A stretch of DNA of 64,000 nt from Branchiostoma floridae. Its lineage: Eukaryota > Chordata > Leptocardii > Amphioxiformes > Branchiostomatidae. This document shows positions 11,901 to 26,900 of the stretch, in pieces. A program made the translations under genes and the position numbers. Each line of letters begins with the position of its first letter. The first letter of the stretch is position 1. A model generated the notes under the pieces. That model was not told the origin of the DNA, ran no database searches, and saw only the letters and a program-made list of their open reading frames with translations. The DNA is taken from assembly GCF_000003815.2 (NCBI RefSeq), contig NC_049979.1, forward strand, positions 5,694,762 through 5,758,761. Reading direction: 5' to 3'.

Positions 11901-14900
11901 TTATATACAGCCAGTGTAAACACGAAATGTTTTTGGTCTTTTTCCAGTGCAAATTTCACTGTCTATGGAAGGTTTTAGATGGTTTAGAACAAAAAAAGGG
12001 AATATAAGTGACAGATAGCTTTTTGCAAGTCCGGACTTTGCTCCGGCCATTTAGGTTTTTTTTTACTTGGACCTAAACATTTTTAGGTCCAATTCCAAGT
12101 CCAGGCTTTAGGTACGCACCACTAGTGGCAAGTATGAGAGAGTGAGTGTGTTTGGGAGGGAGCGCTGCATGCTAGCTGGGTTTGGGTATTTGCTGTGTTT
12201 GGGTGTGTGCTGTGTTTGGGTGTGTGTGCTGTGTTTGGGGTGTGTACTGGGTTTGGGGTGTGTACTGGGTTTGGGGGGTGTGCACTGGGTTTGCACCTAT
12301 TAAGTATAAAATAACGGTTGCTAAACAATTTCAGTATGATCCATACTTCCTAAATTCAGAGTGGTGCAGGTAAAATTTATCTGGTTCAGGTAATTTTCAA
12401 TGCCACCTGGGGTTAGGGGTGGGGGGTGTAGTTATGGGTTGCATTTACCAAGTCTGATGATGGAGAAGAAGAGTAGACTGCACTGCAGCAGCACGGCAGC
12501 AGCAATGACGTAGTTGACGGCCGAGTTGTGGATGTCGGGGCTGATGCGAGACGGGTTGTAGGCGTAGTAGATGTTGTACCTGTCCACCAGGTGCTTCAGG
12601 ATCATGTACGTCAGACCTGCAGGACAACACCTGGTGTTACTAACATCATACATGCACACCTGTCCACCTCTGTACCTGTCCACCACAACACGGGACCGTT
12701 ACCGAAGGGTACGATGAGTGTACTGGTGTGAGACCAGACCGAAGGGTATGATAAAAAGACAGGTGTGAGACCTTACTGAAGGGTATGATGAGCGGACAGG
12801 TAATGCTATAGAGACCTTACCGAAGGGTACGTTGAGTGGATAGGTATGAGACCTTACCGAAGGATACGATAAGCAGACAGGTGTGAGATCTTACCGAAGG
12901 GTACCATAAGCGGACAGATGTGAGACCTTACCGAAGGGTACGATGAGCGGACAGGTGTGAGACCTCACCGAAGGGTACGATAAGCAGACAGATGTGAGAC
13001 CTTAACGAAGGGTACGATAAGCAGACAGGTGTGAGACCTTAACAAAGGGTACGATGAGCAGACAGGTGTGAGACCTTATCAAAGGGTACAATGAGCAGAC
13101 AGGTGTGATACCTTACCAAAGGGTACGATGAGCGGACAGGTGTGATACCTTACCAAAGGGTACGATGAGCAGACAGGTGTGATTCCTTACCGAAGGGTAC
13201 GATGAGTGGACAGGTGATGCTGTAGACTGTGGTAATGGTGAAGATGCACATCATCCAGGCGTACTGCGTGCCGAACTGGAAGTCGTACACGATCTCCTGT
13301 CTGACGGCGTGCTTCTCCGCCTCGGTGCGGGTCAGCAGCAGCCACCAGGCGTAGAGAATCAGCTCCGGGAAGCGGATCAGCTCCAGCGAGGTCCCGATGA
13401 ACCCTGACGTGATGACGTAGTTCACGAAGAAGGCACCGTTGTCTGGCAGGAAGATGCACCTAAAGAAACAAGCAAATGGGTGGGGGTGGTAATCAGTCAC
13501 AAGGTGCAGAAGTGATCGGAGCTCTACAAATCTGCCCGAGTGGCGACATGTTGTCCCTGGACAAATAAATAAAATCAAATGAATGAAATCTGAAACTTAC
13601 GCCCATTTGGTTTGCTGTCCTTCTGGAGTCAGCGCAAATTCCACAAACGCCTTCAGACTGAAACAAAGAGAACACAACAAGGTCAGGACATGTTCAGATC
13701 AAACCTGTTCAGATGAGCTCATGTATGCATTATACATTGTATGAAGAAACCCCAAACAGAAACACACATACACACACAGGCCATCCTTTCTTTGAGACAA
13801 GTCTTAATTGCAAGTTCTTAAGTTAAAGATCTAAAACATGTTTGATTGTGTAACCACCTTGTGAGTCCCAGCGAAGGCAGGATGAGAGTCATGAACAACA
13901 AGAAGACGAAGGTTTTCCTCATCACACTGTGGTTAAAACCCGACCTGAGGAAGGCAGAGGGACACAGAGTTAGCCAGGTATCGTGGGATCAAAAGCACAA
14001 CACAACTATCACTATAACTGTACAGCATTGCTATCATTATAACTGTACAGCATTATCATCATTATAACTGTACAGCACTACTATCTACCTGTGCTATCAC
14101 AATTACACACTTCTACATGTAGGGCATCTAACCTGGGATGGGCTGACCAGAGACTTTGTGAAAGACTCAGGCTTCTTTGGAAATCATCAGATAAAAACAG
14201 CTTGTTGAATCTTATTATCTTGATCATTGCAGGACTGTTAGTTAAAAGCCTTCCAACTGACTTATATTTGTGCAAATGGAAATTGGTGACTTTCTCAGGA
14301 CAGTCTTCAATGTTTCAAAAAAGGCTGTTCTGGAAAACTATCAACAGTTGTTGTTTCGTTACCTTGCCAAAACTTTTTTGATTGTCAACCAATCAATACA
14401 CTACTTATCAGTGTGGATAGCCATATTAATACTAGTCTATGTGCATGTAGCATGTAAGTGTTGACGAGAGCCTTACTTTGTCCAGTGTCCTTCCAACAGA
14501 GAAGTTCGGTAGACCAGAACGGGCAGCACAGCAGTGAAGGTCCAGAGGAGCAGGGTGGGCAGAGTCTGTGATATCAGTGGGCTCTGCATGGGGGAGGAAG
14601 AGAGTCTGTAATATCAGTGGGCTCTGCATGGGGGCACGGGAGGAATGACAATTGTGGGTATTACAATTGTGTTGTGGGTACAGGAGAGAAAAATACACGG
14701 TGACAAGCTTTATTTTATTCCAGTTGGCTAATTACATGTAGGTATTTAAAGGAGCCTTCCTATCGTAGTTCCTAACATAGTTCCTATGGCAGGAGCAGAA
14801 CTGCTTTTAATGGCACAAGGCAAGGGGCCATGCTATGGTACTGGTTCCAGTACTTACATTGTTAGGAGAACTGCTATGGCACTAAGGAAAGGAGCCACGC

Positions 14901-17900
14901 CATAGTACTGGTTCTAGTACTTACATGTAGGCCATCAAAGAGTTTCTTGTAATTCCATTGGTCCAGCGTGTTGAGGATGATGGCAGGCGTGGTCAGAAAG
15001 AAAAGGAAGACCAGAAGAATGAGGTTGATGATGAGGACACGGAACCACCAGGACACTCCAGAGATGGACAGGTTCTCCCTGGGGAGACAACAACACAACC
15101 ACTGTTTCTCTGAAGGAGACAACAACACAACCATGGTTTTCCCTGGGAGAGACAATACCACAACCATGGCTTTTCATGGGGTAGACAACAACACAACCAC
15201 TGTTTCTCTGGGGTAGACAACAACACAACCACTGTTTCTCTGGGGTAGACAACAACACAACCATGGCTTTTCATGGGAGAGACAATACCACAACCATGGT
15301 TTTCTCTGGGGGGACAACAACACAAGCCACATGAGATGTAACATGCAGATAAGGCTAGTGCAGCCGAGGGAGCTCCGCTGAGACTGACCAGTTGACGTCA
15401 TCCGGCGCCGGGGCAAAGTCGACCGTCCAGTGCATAGACTGGACCTGAGTGCTGACACTGGAGGCAGCCGGCGGGCCTTTCAGGAAGGTACGATAGTCTC
15501 CGACAATCCTGCAGCAAACGAACAAACAAGCACAGCCGTCACCAACACCTCTGCCAACATATGGAAAGCAACAACAAAAAAGAGGAAAATTATGTAAAAA
15601 CAGTGAAATGAGGGAATTCTGGGACCTACCTGGCAGCGACCTTGTCGCTGTTGAAGGTGACGAAGGCCATGCCCAGGTCCTCCTGGAAGGATCTTTTCTT
15701 CTCCTTCTCACACTCTGCAGTCAGCCGCTCCTCTTCCTGGGTGTAGTACTCCAGTGCATCCACCTAGCAGAGACAACAAGAACTGCAGGACATGTGTGCA
15801 TCACCCTAACCTACTATTAGGGCTCCTCCTACATGTAGCAGAGACAACAGACAAGTGTACATCACCCTAACATTACTACTGTGTGTAGTACTAGAGCTCT
15901 GTATCTGTATCTTTATAGCCCGTATAACCGCCCTTTGGCGTAACACACCAGCTTTGCAGGCATACGGCGCGGCAGCAGCTGGTTATATTACTCTGAACGA
16001 CCTGTCACACCTAACTTTTGCACATCTATCTGCAAGCGTTCGAGCTCCACCTAGCAGTGACAACCTTCTTTGTATTTACATTCATTGTATACTTTGTATA
16101 TGAAGTTATATTTTGTTTCCAATTATTATTGTTCATACCATTCTGTATCTTATCATTCACTTGTGTATCTTGTTTGTTTTGGGGAGACAATGTGTAGAGG
16201 AAATGGAAAGTTCAATAAACAAATAAAGAACAGGAGCTACAGGACATGTGTACATCACCCTAACCTAATCCTATAAAGAACAAGAATGGTGTTAAAAAAC
16301 ACCCTGGCGACTCGGCTTCTGATGGATTTCAGAGTCTTTATATGAAAAAGAGGTTTATTTGCTAGCCATGCTCACAACACAGTCTTGCACGCATGCAGTG
16401 AGTCTATCTTGGGAGAACAATTCAACGCTGTAAAAAGTTAAGCTTGCCTAATTCTGGGTAAATTCTGAAAATCTATACATATGTAGAGTGGAAGCCGCTT
16501 AATTGCACACCCAATTTGCCAGCGAATTTCGTTCAATTATCCGGCGTGTTCGATAATGCGGAGTTGGTCATTTGGACCGCATCACCACGGTCGGAGGGGC
16601 CGAGAGGTGGTATGGGAGGTAGTACAACGCACAGTTTATTTACGTGTCACAGTAATGCTGTACCTGTTGCGCTCCGGACGTCATATACATGTCTTCACGA
16701 AACATCGTACTGCAATGCACTTGAAATCGAAACTAAAAGTAAGTTACTGTATACGTTATGTAGCTTCCTGATAACGAAACTAAAGCATTGCACCGCCGAA
16801 GGCGAGTGTTATGTCCGTCTGTAGGACCTGAGTCGCTGTGTTGTTTCCAACTGGCTGCCAAGAACATAAAACCACTGCATAAGTATTTTCCCGCGACCCT
16901 AATTACGTAATTAGACAATGGACAGATAGAGAACATTTGTTATTGAGTATGTCATAGCAAGTTGTCTGCCAAATCGTAACGCCGGCTTTGACAACCTTTA
17001 GCGGGCGGGCGTCTCTTCATGGTGCCGATCCCACAATATCGCTTTCGTTTGATCCCAATAACAATTTCATACATGTTGTCAGTATAGCGACTTCACAAAG
17101 GCTGTTATCGGCTTATTTGTCTGACGATTTTTAGCACGCATTTTCAGTCAATTTGTCGACGATGTTTGACAAATTTTCGCGCAATTATCCGGCGTTGGTG
17201 ATTTTTGTCGTGCAGATAAGCGAAGTCACTAACAATGGAGTGAATGGGAGACGGTTTGGGATTTTGGGATTCCGTGCATTTACCCGAAGTGTGCGTTTAT
17301 CCGAGGTGCAATTAACTGGCTTCCACTGATTTACATTCGCCAAAAAGGTTATATTTGGGCGTGTTTAGTCGCCAGGTGACACCCTCTCTATTCCGAACCC
17401 CTTATACACATATCTCTGTGTGTGTCTGTGAACAGCATAACTTGATAAGTCTTGGATGGATCTTTAATGGTATTTGGTAGGAAATCGAAGGTCAAAGTCG
17501 ATAATGGATCCCCTATCTACTTCCTAAGGTACTGCAGCGGAACTACCATTTTTATATTTCCTATTCTTGACATGTCACGGTCTTATTTTTTCTTAAAGTT
17601 GGGTAGCTCTTGGAACAGAGAGTTAGTGCTATAAGTTTGGGTCCCCTGGCACTTTTTTTTCGGAAATTGTTTCGAAGTTTAGAGGAGAATAAATCAAGGA
17701 CGTTTTGACGGATCGTCATGCTGTTTTAGGTTTTGTAGGTCTAAGTGGAGCACACGTCATAAGATAATTATTATGTAAATCAATGTCTAATTCGCGTAAG
17801 TAATGTAATGAGGAAATTTTATAAATCCCTACATTCCATGACACTTGTCACATAATGAGAAAAACTGATTTTTTTTTAGGATATTGATTATGCAAATAGA

Positions 17901-20900
17901 TACCTCATTTGTATAATTAATGACAGGATACTACAATTCTATAGTAGTAAATGATGGAAATTTTATATTTGAGGCATTACGATGCAAACTAAAGTGAACA
18001 GTATTGAACATAAATCATTCAAACCGGCAGGGTACATCACATCTAATTTATGAGGACACGCTACAACAGCCTTATTTCCTTAGAAATAAACAGTTGTACA
18101 GTAATAAACTAAAAACCTATTCCCAAATCAAAAGTCACTTCATACTTGAAAAATACCTTTCGTCAGTTCGTAATAAAGCTTTTGCTGTTAACATAACCAA
18201 ATTAAGAACCAGTTCACATTGCTTGGAAATAGAAAAAGGTCGGTACCGTAATATAGCAGTCAACCAGAGGCTGTTGAAGATGAGTATCATTACTAATGAC
18301 ATGCCCTACATATAGCGTAGATAGACAAAAATTAATGGATATGATCACATGTAAATCTAACACACCTTAACCAACACATGTACTTTCAATCAACTTATGT
18401 CATGTCCAGACTACATATCTTCGTATTTAGGCCAATACACATGTAATGCTCTAAAAAAGAGAGAATCTATTGTACAGTAACAGACCGACTTGTTTAACTT
18501 GCATATTACACTATGTCAATACGCCATTTTTGTTCACATCCCTATACTATACATGTATCTAGTTATAGACCTTAGACGAGTCATTGTATTGATTGACTTA
18601 TCACCATTGCCTTACAATTGTACCATGTAGAAATGTCGTGCAATAAAGTACATTCATTCATTTATTCATTCATTTATTTATTTATAAGATAAGATTTTCA
18701 TACTAAGATAAGATTTTCATAATTTAGACATTTCACACCTTTTGTTCATCGGTACATATTTTTTCTAAAGCTACAAAATTCATCTTAGACTTGCGAGTCT
18801 TGACCATAGCATGGCCAGATCACTAGATATGGAAACCGAAAGTTCACTGCAGTACGGTGGGAAACCGATAGGCGGAACCATTTTAGAACTTGACCTTTAT
18901 TTTCACGACCCTACCACATTCAATGATAATTAGAATCCATACTTTGCTTGTCGATTTATGCAGGCTACAAACAGACACACAGGCAGATAAACGGCACCGA
19001 ACACATAACCTTTAATGGGCGATATTACGTTTTAACGTACTGTAAATGCATTTAAGTTCGCGGGGATTTAATTTCGCGGTAGCGGGAAAAGGGACTTTTC
19101 GCGGTGGTTTTAATTTCGCGGTGAAATGGCCAACGCGAAAACCGCGAACATAAATCCACCGCGAACATTTCTGCATTTATAGTATTACGCTTGGGTTCTG
19201 TACATGTATTCGGTGTCAAGCTTTGTTGGCACTCCCCCACTCCAAAAGAGATATCCAAATGATAGCTAATTATCAACTATGCACTCTGACAATTTTTTGT
19301 TTTAGTGCTTTACCTTTATAACCCTAGCGCGGCAATACAGGTAGAATAATGCTAGGCATTATAAACATTTAGATCTCTCTCGTATTGATCATTAATTGTT
19401 TATTCTGCGATCTATGCTGTACGCTTCATGTACTATACCAGCCAAGTCTATACGATAGTCTACGTAAGTCTAATCAAGTCTTTTGTCTCAGCTGGATTGT
19501 AGATACACTGTTGACAGACGGAATTACGGGCAGTATAAACAGTTACTATGTAACACAACATGTCTACTGTATATCATTAAACCTCAGAGAATCGTCAGTG
19601 TTTGAGCAGTTCAAACTTGGCGATGTACCAATTACTCATAGCTCATCTCACCAGCTATTGGTCGATACCACATTTAAATGAACTTCCAAATATGGTCAAG
19701 TCACATGTCCGATTCCTAAAATAGCCTAGGGGCCTGGTAACACCCAAATATGACCCAAATACAAAATGCGCCATCGTTTCAGTGTCTTCTTTCCAGTGTC
19801 CGGCAAAGTAATAACCGACTGGAAGAATATCGAGGCCGGATGGACTCGACTTAAGCAAGCAAGTAAGCAAGAAAGAATAGCTTAACGTGACCACCTTTTC
19901 ATTAGGCATTTTGCAGTACACAAAAGAGGCAACTACAACCGATTTTAGATTGAAGACATTTGGAGAAAGAACATTTGTGGGTTCCTGCGAACTTGCGAAA
20001 AAGTCTACAAAAGAATGACACGAACAAACTATATTTCAATACACAGTATATTTTGCGGCGCGCGGGTAGCTGTGAACTTGAGAATATAGCTACCCAAGAA
20101 CAATCAAGAATGTCTTATTCTACGGTCACATTTCCCCCGGGCTCTGTCGGGAAGTTACCGGAAACAAAAGTAAAGCTGTTTATAAAGGAATACGCTCAAA
20201 CTAAACTCATCATGGCTTATTTGATGTTTTTTGTGTGTGTTCTTTGGCCCCTTTATGATTATATCATACTTTTAGGGTTCGTTCCAAGGTCTGCTTTACT
20301 ATTCTCCAAGTAGAGGTTTGGTCGCGGAGATAGTTGTGATCTTGTGGAGTACCGGGAGTTTTACTTGCTCCCCTCGTACAAATTCCGACTTCTACCATGA
20401 TATGACTTCTCCGCGACCCAACCTCTGCTTGAAGAATACTGTAATGCATTTAAGTTCGCGGGGATTTAAAATTCTCTGGTAGCAGGAAAAATGACTTTTC
20501 GCGGTAGATTTAATTTCGCGGTAACACCATAGACTGCAGTCTAATGCTATAATAGAAAAATGTTCGCGGTGGTTTTAAGTTTGCGGTGAAGTGGTAACCG
20601 CGAAAACCGCGAACATTTCTGCATTTACAGTATGTGTCACGAGATAACATCGTGATAGTCAGGACCAGGTCTCCCCTGTGATGATAACCATATGGACAGG
20701 GGTCGGATCACACGGCCACGCCACGGTGGCAGTCAGGAGAGGACACGACGTGGGAGAGGACAGAGTAAAGTAGAGTAGCGTACTAGAGCCTCTGAGGGCT
20801 GATAAACAGAATGAAGTTGAATTTATCAACTATATGGCTGTCACCTGTATTTGAACGTGCACGTGACATTCTGGTAGTGCAGCTGGGGTGGAGATGAGGC

Positions 20901-23900
20901 AAGTTCAACCAAGATAGAGATGGGAACTGGGAGATCGAGAGAACTGAGGACGTGGCAAGGCTACTGGGCCTGTGAAGTGTGATGGGTGACGCGCGGGGCA
21001 GGGAGGCAGAAAGAACACATATAAAGATGCCTGCCAATCCCTGACTCTGAAGAGAACGCCAGCCCGGAGTAAATCTTCCATGACCACTGTATTGACACTC
21101 GGGGAGCGAGGCAAGATGCGGCGGGTACGTGCGGTGGAGGGCTTAGTGGGAAAGACATCTCAAACTACTTGTCAGAAGGAAAGGTAGGTGGACCGTGTTG
21201 TGGATACCTGTCTTGTACTGTTGTGTACTTTAACGTTACTTTACTTCATTGTAGTCTTAAATTTTTCGACACTTAGTTATGTGATTGTGACCCGGAGGTC
21301 TGAATATCGGGCAGCGATCCACCATTTTGAAAACAGTAAGAAAACGTAACGTTTGCGTTAACTTTTTTGTACTTCCATAGATTATGTTCAAGTTCATGTT
21401 TATGTATCTGTTCACCACGTAAACGGTTGTGTAGTTTTCTTCCTGCCACATGTCTTCTTCGGATTGTTTTGGTGACGTATACAGTGAGAGAGAAATCCAC
21501 ATAGTGTAGAGCTATATTTGTCGCAGCGGATGTCCGAGAAGTCTATATAAAATGAATTCCAGATGTGGCACAGCGTAGGGAAACGTGATGCATTCTGATT
21601 GGCCCAGGCAACGTGGTCCGAGACGAGACTTAACGTAAACTTTCTACTGTCTAATGTTGTCCGTTTGAGGAGATCGGTACACCTATATCTCAACTATTTC
21701 ATCCACCCAATCCTTGCCAGATTTTTGTGCCCGCATGCTTCCTAACAATGCAACAATTAGACTACTTATTCATGTTGAATAGCATTGTCAAGTGTGAATC
21801 AAACCAAGGTTAGGAGGTTAAAATAATGTTAATCTTCTTGATAAAACCTGATAAATCTATGTAACAAAGCGTTTGGGGTGACGCCTAAGCTTACTTGGTG
21901 TTGCCTGGAAAGTAATAACCACAATGGTTTGAAGTTTGGCTGACATTTATAAAAGGTTTTACATGCCCCGAAATTCGAGCTGTACATTTCTGCGTGAGGC
22001 ATCGAACTTATTGATCACCCCTTAAGATTTATTGATGATTTCGATCAGTATAAGTGCCGTCTATCCTGGTTCGTTGTGCGAACTAGTTTGTTAATTGTAA
22101 AAGTGTGATAAAAAAATGATAATGACTTACTAAGAAAAATTTACAATTTACGTTGCTCTTTCCGGTTATCATATCTGTTATCTTGCCAAAGTGCAAGAGG
22201 ACGCCGAAAATTTGGTTAACGTTTCATCCACCTGCCTTCATGTTCCGCCGGGGTTCCCGGCCTCTCCAAATATTCTCTTCAAATGTTCTCCCTCATCCAT
22301 GCTATGCTGGCCCATATTCATAGGATATTTAATCTTATTCTATACCTCTATTTTTGTAGTCGTCAACATTGTAATGTGCTGATTTTCCAGCCTTTCCAAA
22401 TATACTCCAGTTGAATATTCCAGTAACGGTCAGCTGTTCCCTCTTCGTCCCTATTCGCAGTTACAGGGCTGCAGGGATACGTACTTGACGATTACGTCAG
22501 ACGTTGGCGGTTCCAGTAGGTCAATCATCGAAGCAGCTGCGGGTCAACGTCTTTCGGTATGTCGTCAAGGTAAGTAAGCACGATGTTCCAATGCGTCGAG
22601 TAACCAGAGTTCAACTTAGCACAACTTTAAGCCTGGGGCACAACCCACCGTACGTGCAATTTGTCCTTACGTTTTTTTGTGGAGGCCACGTCCGCCACGT
22701 ATTCCTGAAAACGCTGAGGCTGTACAGAGCAGGTGCGTCGCCCGTACTGGCACGTACGGAGGGCGAATCCGCAGCCCGAACGCAGAGAAAGTTTTGCATG
22801 AACTTAAATTTCTACGGCGTGTCTGCGTGATCCAAAATCCGTCGGATTCCCTACGAGCTCGTACGGAGACGGTACTTACCACTTACGGACACCAAAAGAT
22901 TGCCCACGTTTTGGCACGTAGACAGCACGTATTTGCACGTACGCCCCATGCTTAAGGCAGCTAAGTCAAAATCTGTACACTACATTTCGGCTGACAAGGC
23001 ATAAATAAGCTTACCTCACTCAATACCGAAGACAAATTTCAATTTCTACAGTGTTTTCTGGTTGTTACGAATTGACAAGAAAGAGAAGAGAATTGTTTTT
23101 GTACTTCAATTTTAACCTTTGTTCTTTGCGTGCGTTCTCCCTACGTACATCAGCTCCTGAGATTAACATTAGCTAACTGTGACGACCATCCATGTGGTGA
23201 CTTAATCCATGTAGAACACACACCAACAGACGTACAGCGATAGTAGCAAATTTATGAGGGTGATTTTACAATAATTCATTATTGCTAGCATCACTATTAT
23301 ATTACTATAGTATAAAACTATTACATAAAACGGGTAAAACTGTGTTCTCTCGTGATCTAATGCACAGGCCAACCCTACCGGACAAGAGCGAAGACGACGA
23401 GGTGTTCCTGACAGACGTATATCATGTCCATCAGGACGACACATTCCCGCCACACCCAACATAGAGACTCTTACCGCCACAAGGGAAGTAGGTCGAGTCC
23501 CTTCACGAGAAGTGGCCATCGCTGAGAGGAGCCAGAATAAACGTTTGTGCGGCTTGAAAATTTTGAACAGAGGGGGGCACATAACATCCAGAACAGCGCC
23601 ATCGACAGAAGGAAGGCAACATGAGGGAAGTAGAGGCCAGTAGCAGAGCCAAGACGTGTAGCCGATAGATTTCGATCATACTTGTACATGTATAGAAAAC
23701 CTGACATGACACCAGTTATAGAATTCACGGATTGACTGATTGATTGACTGTTTGTATATCACAAATATGTATTTTAGTGTATACATTGTAGAAGTTTATT
23801 TTATATGTATATCAATGGACATTAGATGAAATAACCGTTGTTTTGCGGAGTGACCTGTCTGTTTGAAACACCAAAATTTGAACACGAGATATAATGTATT

Positions 23901-26900
23901 TGTATGACAGAGGGTCAGAGAGTACAGTTCAGAAGAGAAAGACCGAGGTTAGCGAGGTCAGCATTACCAATATAGTAACGGCAAACTACCTTATATCAAC
24001 AGTCTCCCGTGCCCAGTGTACGGAAAACCTTGTCTCTGCGTCCTTCCTTTTCCTCTATTCTACCTGTACTAGCTGCCCTAGTCTTCAAAGCAGAATCTAA
24101 ACAACATGAAATCCATTGGTTTCATGTCTTGTTTGAAACATGTGACTTTTTAACCTTTCAAAATCAGGCTTTACTTAGTCTGTATCTATATAGCCGGTAT
24201 AACAGCCTTTCGGCGTAACACACCAGCTTCAATTCCAAAGGACAACCACCTTTATATTTTATAAAAAGATATTGACAAAAATCTGTGACACATTGGTCTT
24301 CATTATTTTTTGACCTCGTGAAAGCATATCATCCCACCTTGTAAAAAGCAAAGCTCGAAAGATATTGGCAAAAGCTGTGCTATATTGGTCTTCATTGTCT
24401 TCTTTAAATCACTTTATTTTTCTACCACTCAAACCCAGACTCACTATAACTTCAAACGATAACCAATTGACAGCATTCCATTCCGTATTGTAAAAAGCAC
24501 AAGCTTATATAAGAAATAACGGCAAAAATCTGGGACATATTGGTGTTCATTACAACATTCATAAAGCATGCGAAACATCATAATGATCTGTATGTGCAGC
24601 TTATGATATGCAGTCATTCCCGGCTATGTGAAAAGACCGCTCCCTTAAACCATTAATCCTGACGCAAAGAATGCACAGCTAGAATAGTCTTCAATTACCA
24701 CTGTATGAACTATACCCTTGAGGTTTAGCCAAAAATCAATTCCCAAGGGAATGCATTCGTGCAATTTTCTAAATTCTTTCAAAGCGATCGTAATACTGTA
24801 GAAAATGCCTCCGCCCCTGAGGCGTCGCCAAAAATCTTGAGACTCTCTTGTAAATCTCGAGATTTTTTTAATGGCTAATACCAAATCTCGTGATTCTTGA
24901 TATTTGACATGAGAAAAGTTTAAAAGGCTGTACCTCGACCACCCCGCATCTTGCCGGGCAGAACTTGCCGCACAGCACGGGTTTGATGGTCAGCGGCTTC
25001 TCTGAGCGCTCGTTGATCCTCTGGGTCTGGATCTTGGCTTGCTGGGCCGCCAGTCTGGCAAACAACAAACAACACAACAGTTTCACAGCCTGGCAAACAA
25101 CAAACAACAAACAACAAACAACACAACAGTTTCACAGCCTGGCAAACAACAAACAACACGATAGTTTCACAGCCTGGCAAACAACAGACAACACAACATT
25201 TCACTTTTGAATTGCAAATGACTTTCAGTCCATTGACAAGTCCATTGGCCCAACTGCCCAGGACACGTAAAAAAGGGGGCCTATCAGGTAAGTGCATACT
25301 AGTGTGATTTTTCCATGCACACAGATAGGGCAGGGGACATCAGCTTAGCAGACAGACAGAGCCTGAGGAGGTGTTGTACCGTTTCTTGTCGAGCTTCATG
25401 AGTTTCGTGATGTTGTAGGTGAACTGCACATCAGTGACGACAGAGTCTGGGTATGCCTCCCTGTACAACACAGAAACAAACAGCTGAGTTTACAGCACAT
25501 CCTAATCATTATATAATGTAGGGGATGACAAATGATGATGATGATATAATGTTCACTTTGTTCACAATGACAGCATTTTGACACATAGGCTCTCCTGTGC
25601 ACAACAGACAGCTGAGTTTACAGCATCTAATGATTATTTCAAAATGAATCCCTTTCTGTTGTACATGTACATTTCTCAAAATTGTTCAAGTTGAAGATAC
25701 TGTATCAGGTAGACCGGACTGTTACGCATAATCACACACGTACAGGCAGCAGCAGCTGGATTTTTATGCTAATATATGTATACACATGCTGTACATGTAT
25801 ACTATATTGTACAGCAGCAGGTGGACCTACTAGCGTCAGATCGCATTGCACAGCGACAGCGTGTTTGGCTTGGGACCGAGAGGTGCCGAGTTCAAACCCT
25901 GTCATGTCACCGATCTTGTGCCCATGGGAAACTCACTTAACACGACTTTCCTCACTTTACTGAGGTAAAAATAAGTACCTAGGCTAGGGCCGTCCCTCAG
26001 ATAGGACGTTAAATGGAGGTCCCGTGTTTGGGGAGAGCTACACCCGACACACATTAAAGAACCCGCCGCACTTATCGAATAGAGTAGGGGACCTTCCCAG
26101 TGTAAGTGGATCAAACCTACAGAATGGTCTCCGGGTTGACATCTTGAAAAGGTGTTTTGTCACCTGTTATGTTAATCCTTCCACAAACGTGGTAAATTTA
26201 AATCAATAAATAAATGCTGTTTGACTCACATGAAGTGCTTCTTGATGAGCTCCCTGTCTGTCAGCCCGATGGGCATGTTACGGATGAACAACGTCCGCGT
26301 CACCTAGGCAACATGAGAACAACAGAACATGTCACCTGGACAACTTTTCACTGGTATGCTGTTGAACAGAACCTAACAGAACATTTCACAGCAGCTATAT
26401 TCTCATATATGCTGCTATACAGAACCAAACATTTTAAAGCTGTAATCTGATATGCTGTTGAACAGAACCTAACAGAACATTTCACAACTGTAAGTTGATA
26501 TATGCTGTTACACAGAACCTAACAGCATGCTGCTGTAATTTGATATGCGGTTGTACAGAACCTTACAGAACATTTCACTGTAATCTGATATGCTTCAGAA
26601 TCTAAACAGAGCCTCACAGAACATTCACGGCTGTAATCTGATATACTGTTATACAGAGCCTAACGGCCAGTTGTACGAGTGAAAGTGAAGTGAGAGTGAA
26701 GTACGTACATGTTCCTCCTCCCGATACTGCAGGTTGGTGGTGAAGTGTCTCATGAACAGCACAATGGCGAGCAGGTACAGGATGGAGAATACCGTGTGCA
26801 GCCACAGCAACGGGTTGCTAGGCAACAAACAAAAGTGTTACCATGGAAATCAGGTACAGGATGGAGAATACCGTGTGCATTCACAGCAACGGGTTGCTAG

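Larger units (their letters stand above)
15764..24933 (-). other. Large TMEM63 intron 10 (9.17 kb), transposon-rich
   Basis: This intron separates exon 10 (ending GAG|GTACAG) from exon 11 (beginning VDALEYYTQ). It is the largest intron here and holds most of the window's DNA transposon remnants. It also has two copies of a dispersed sequence (about 15900-15955 and 24183-24235, core ggcgtaacacaccagctt) and a cattcattt simple repeat (18641-18690). No nested gene could be supported on either strand. Confidence 0.8.

Noticed and set aside
14968-15325. Several overlapping frames with repeated CCC/VVVLLS peptides
   Set aside because: They arise from the acceptor-type array upstream of TMEM63 exon 13.
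16280-17390. Outer inverted pair caccctggcgact / gtcgccaggtgacaccc as an older transposon
   Set aside because: The match is short and flanks show no target duplication; kept only as a remark under the inner element.
21115-21185. Plus-strand open segment starting ATGCGGCGGGTACG and ending at a GTAGGT donor
   Set aside because: Inside the large TMEM63 intron, no homology recognised, no downstream partner exon found.
23202-23728. Overlapping minus-strand frames of 85-126 residues in the large intron
   Set aside because: No family recognised, frames overlap each other, and no splice partners; treated as chance frames.
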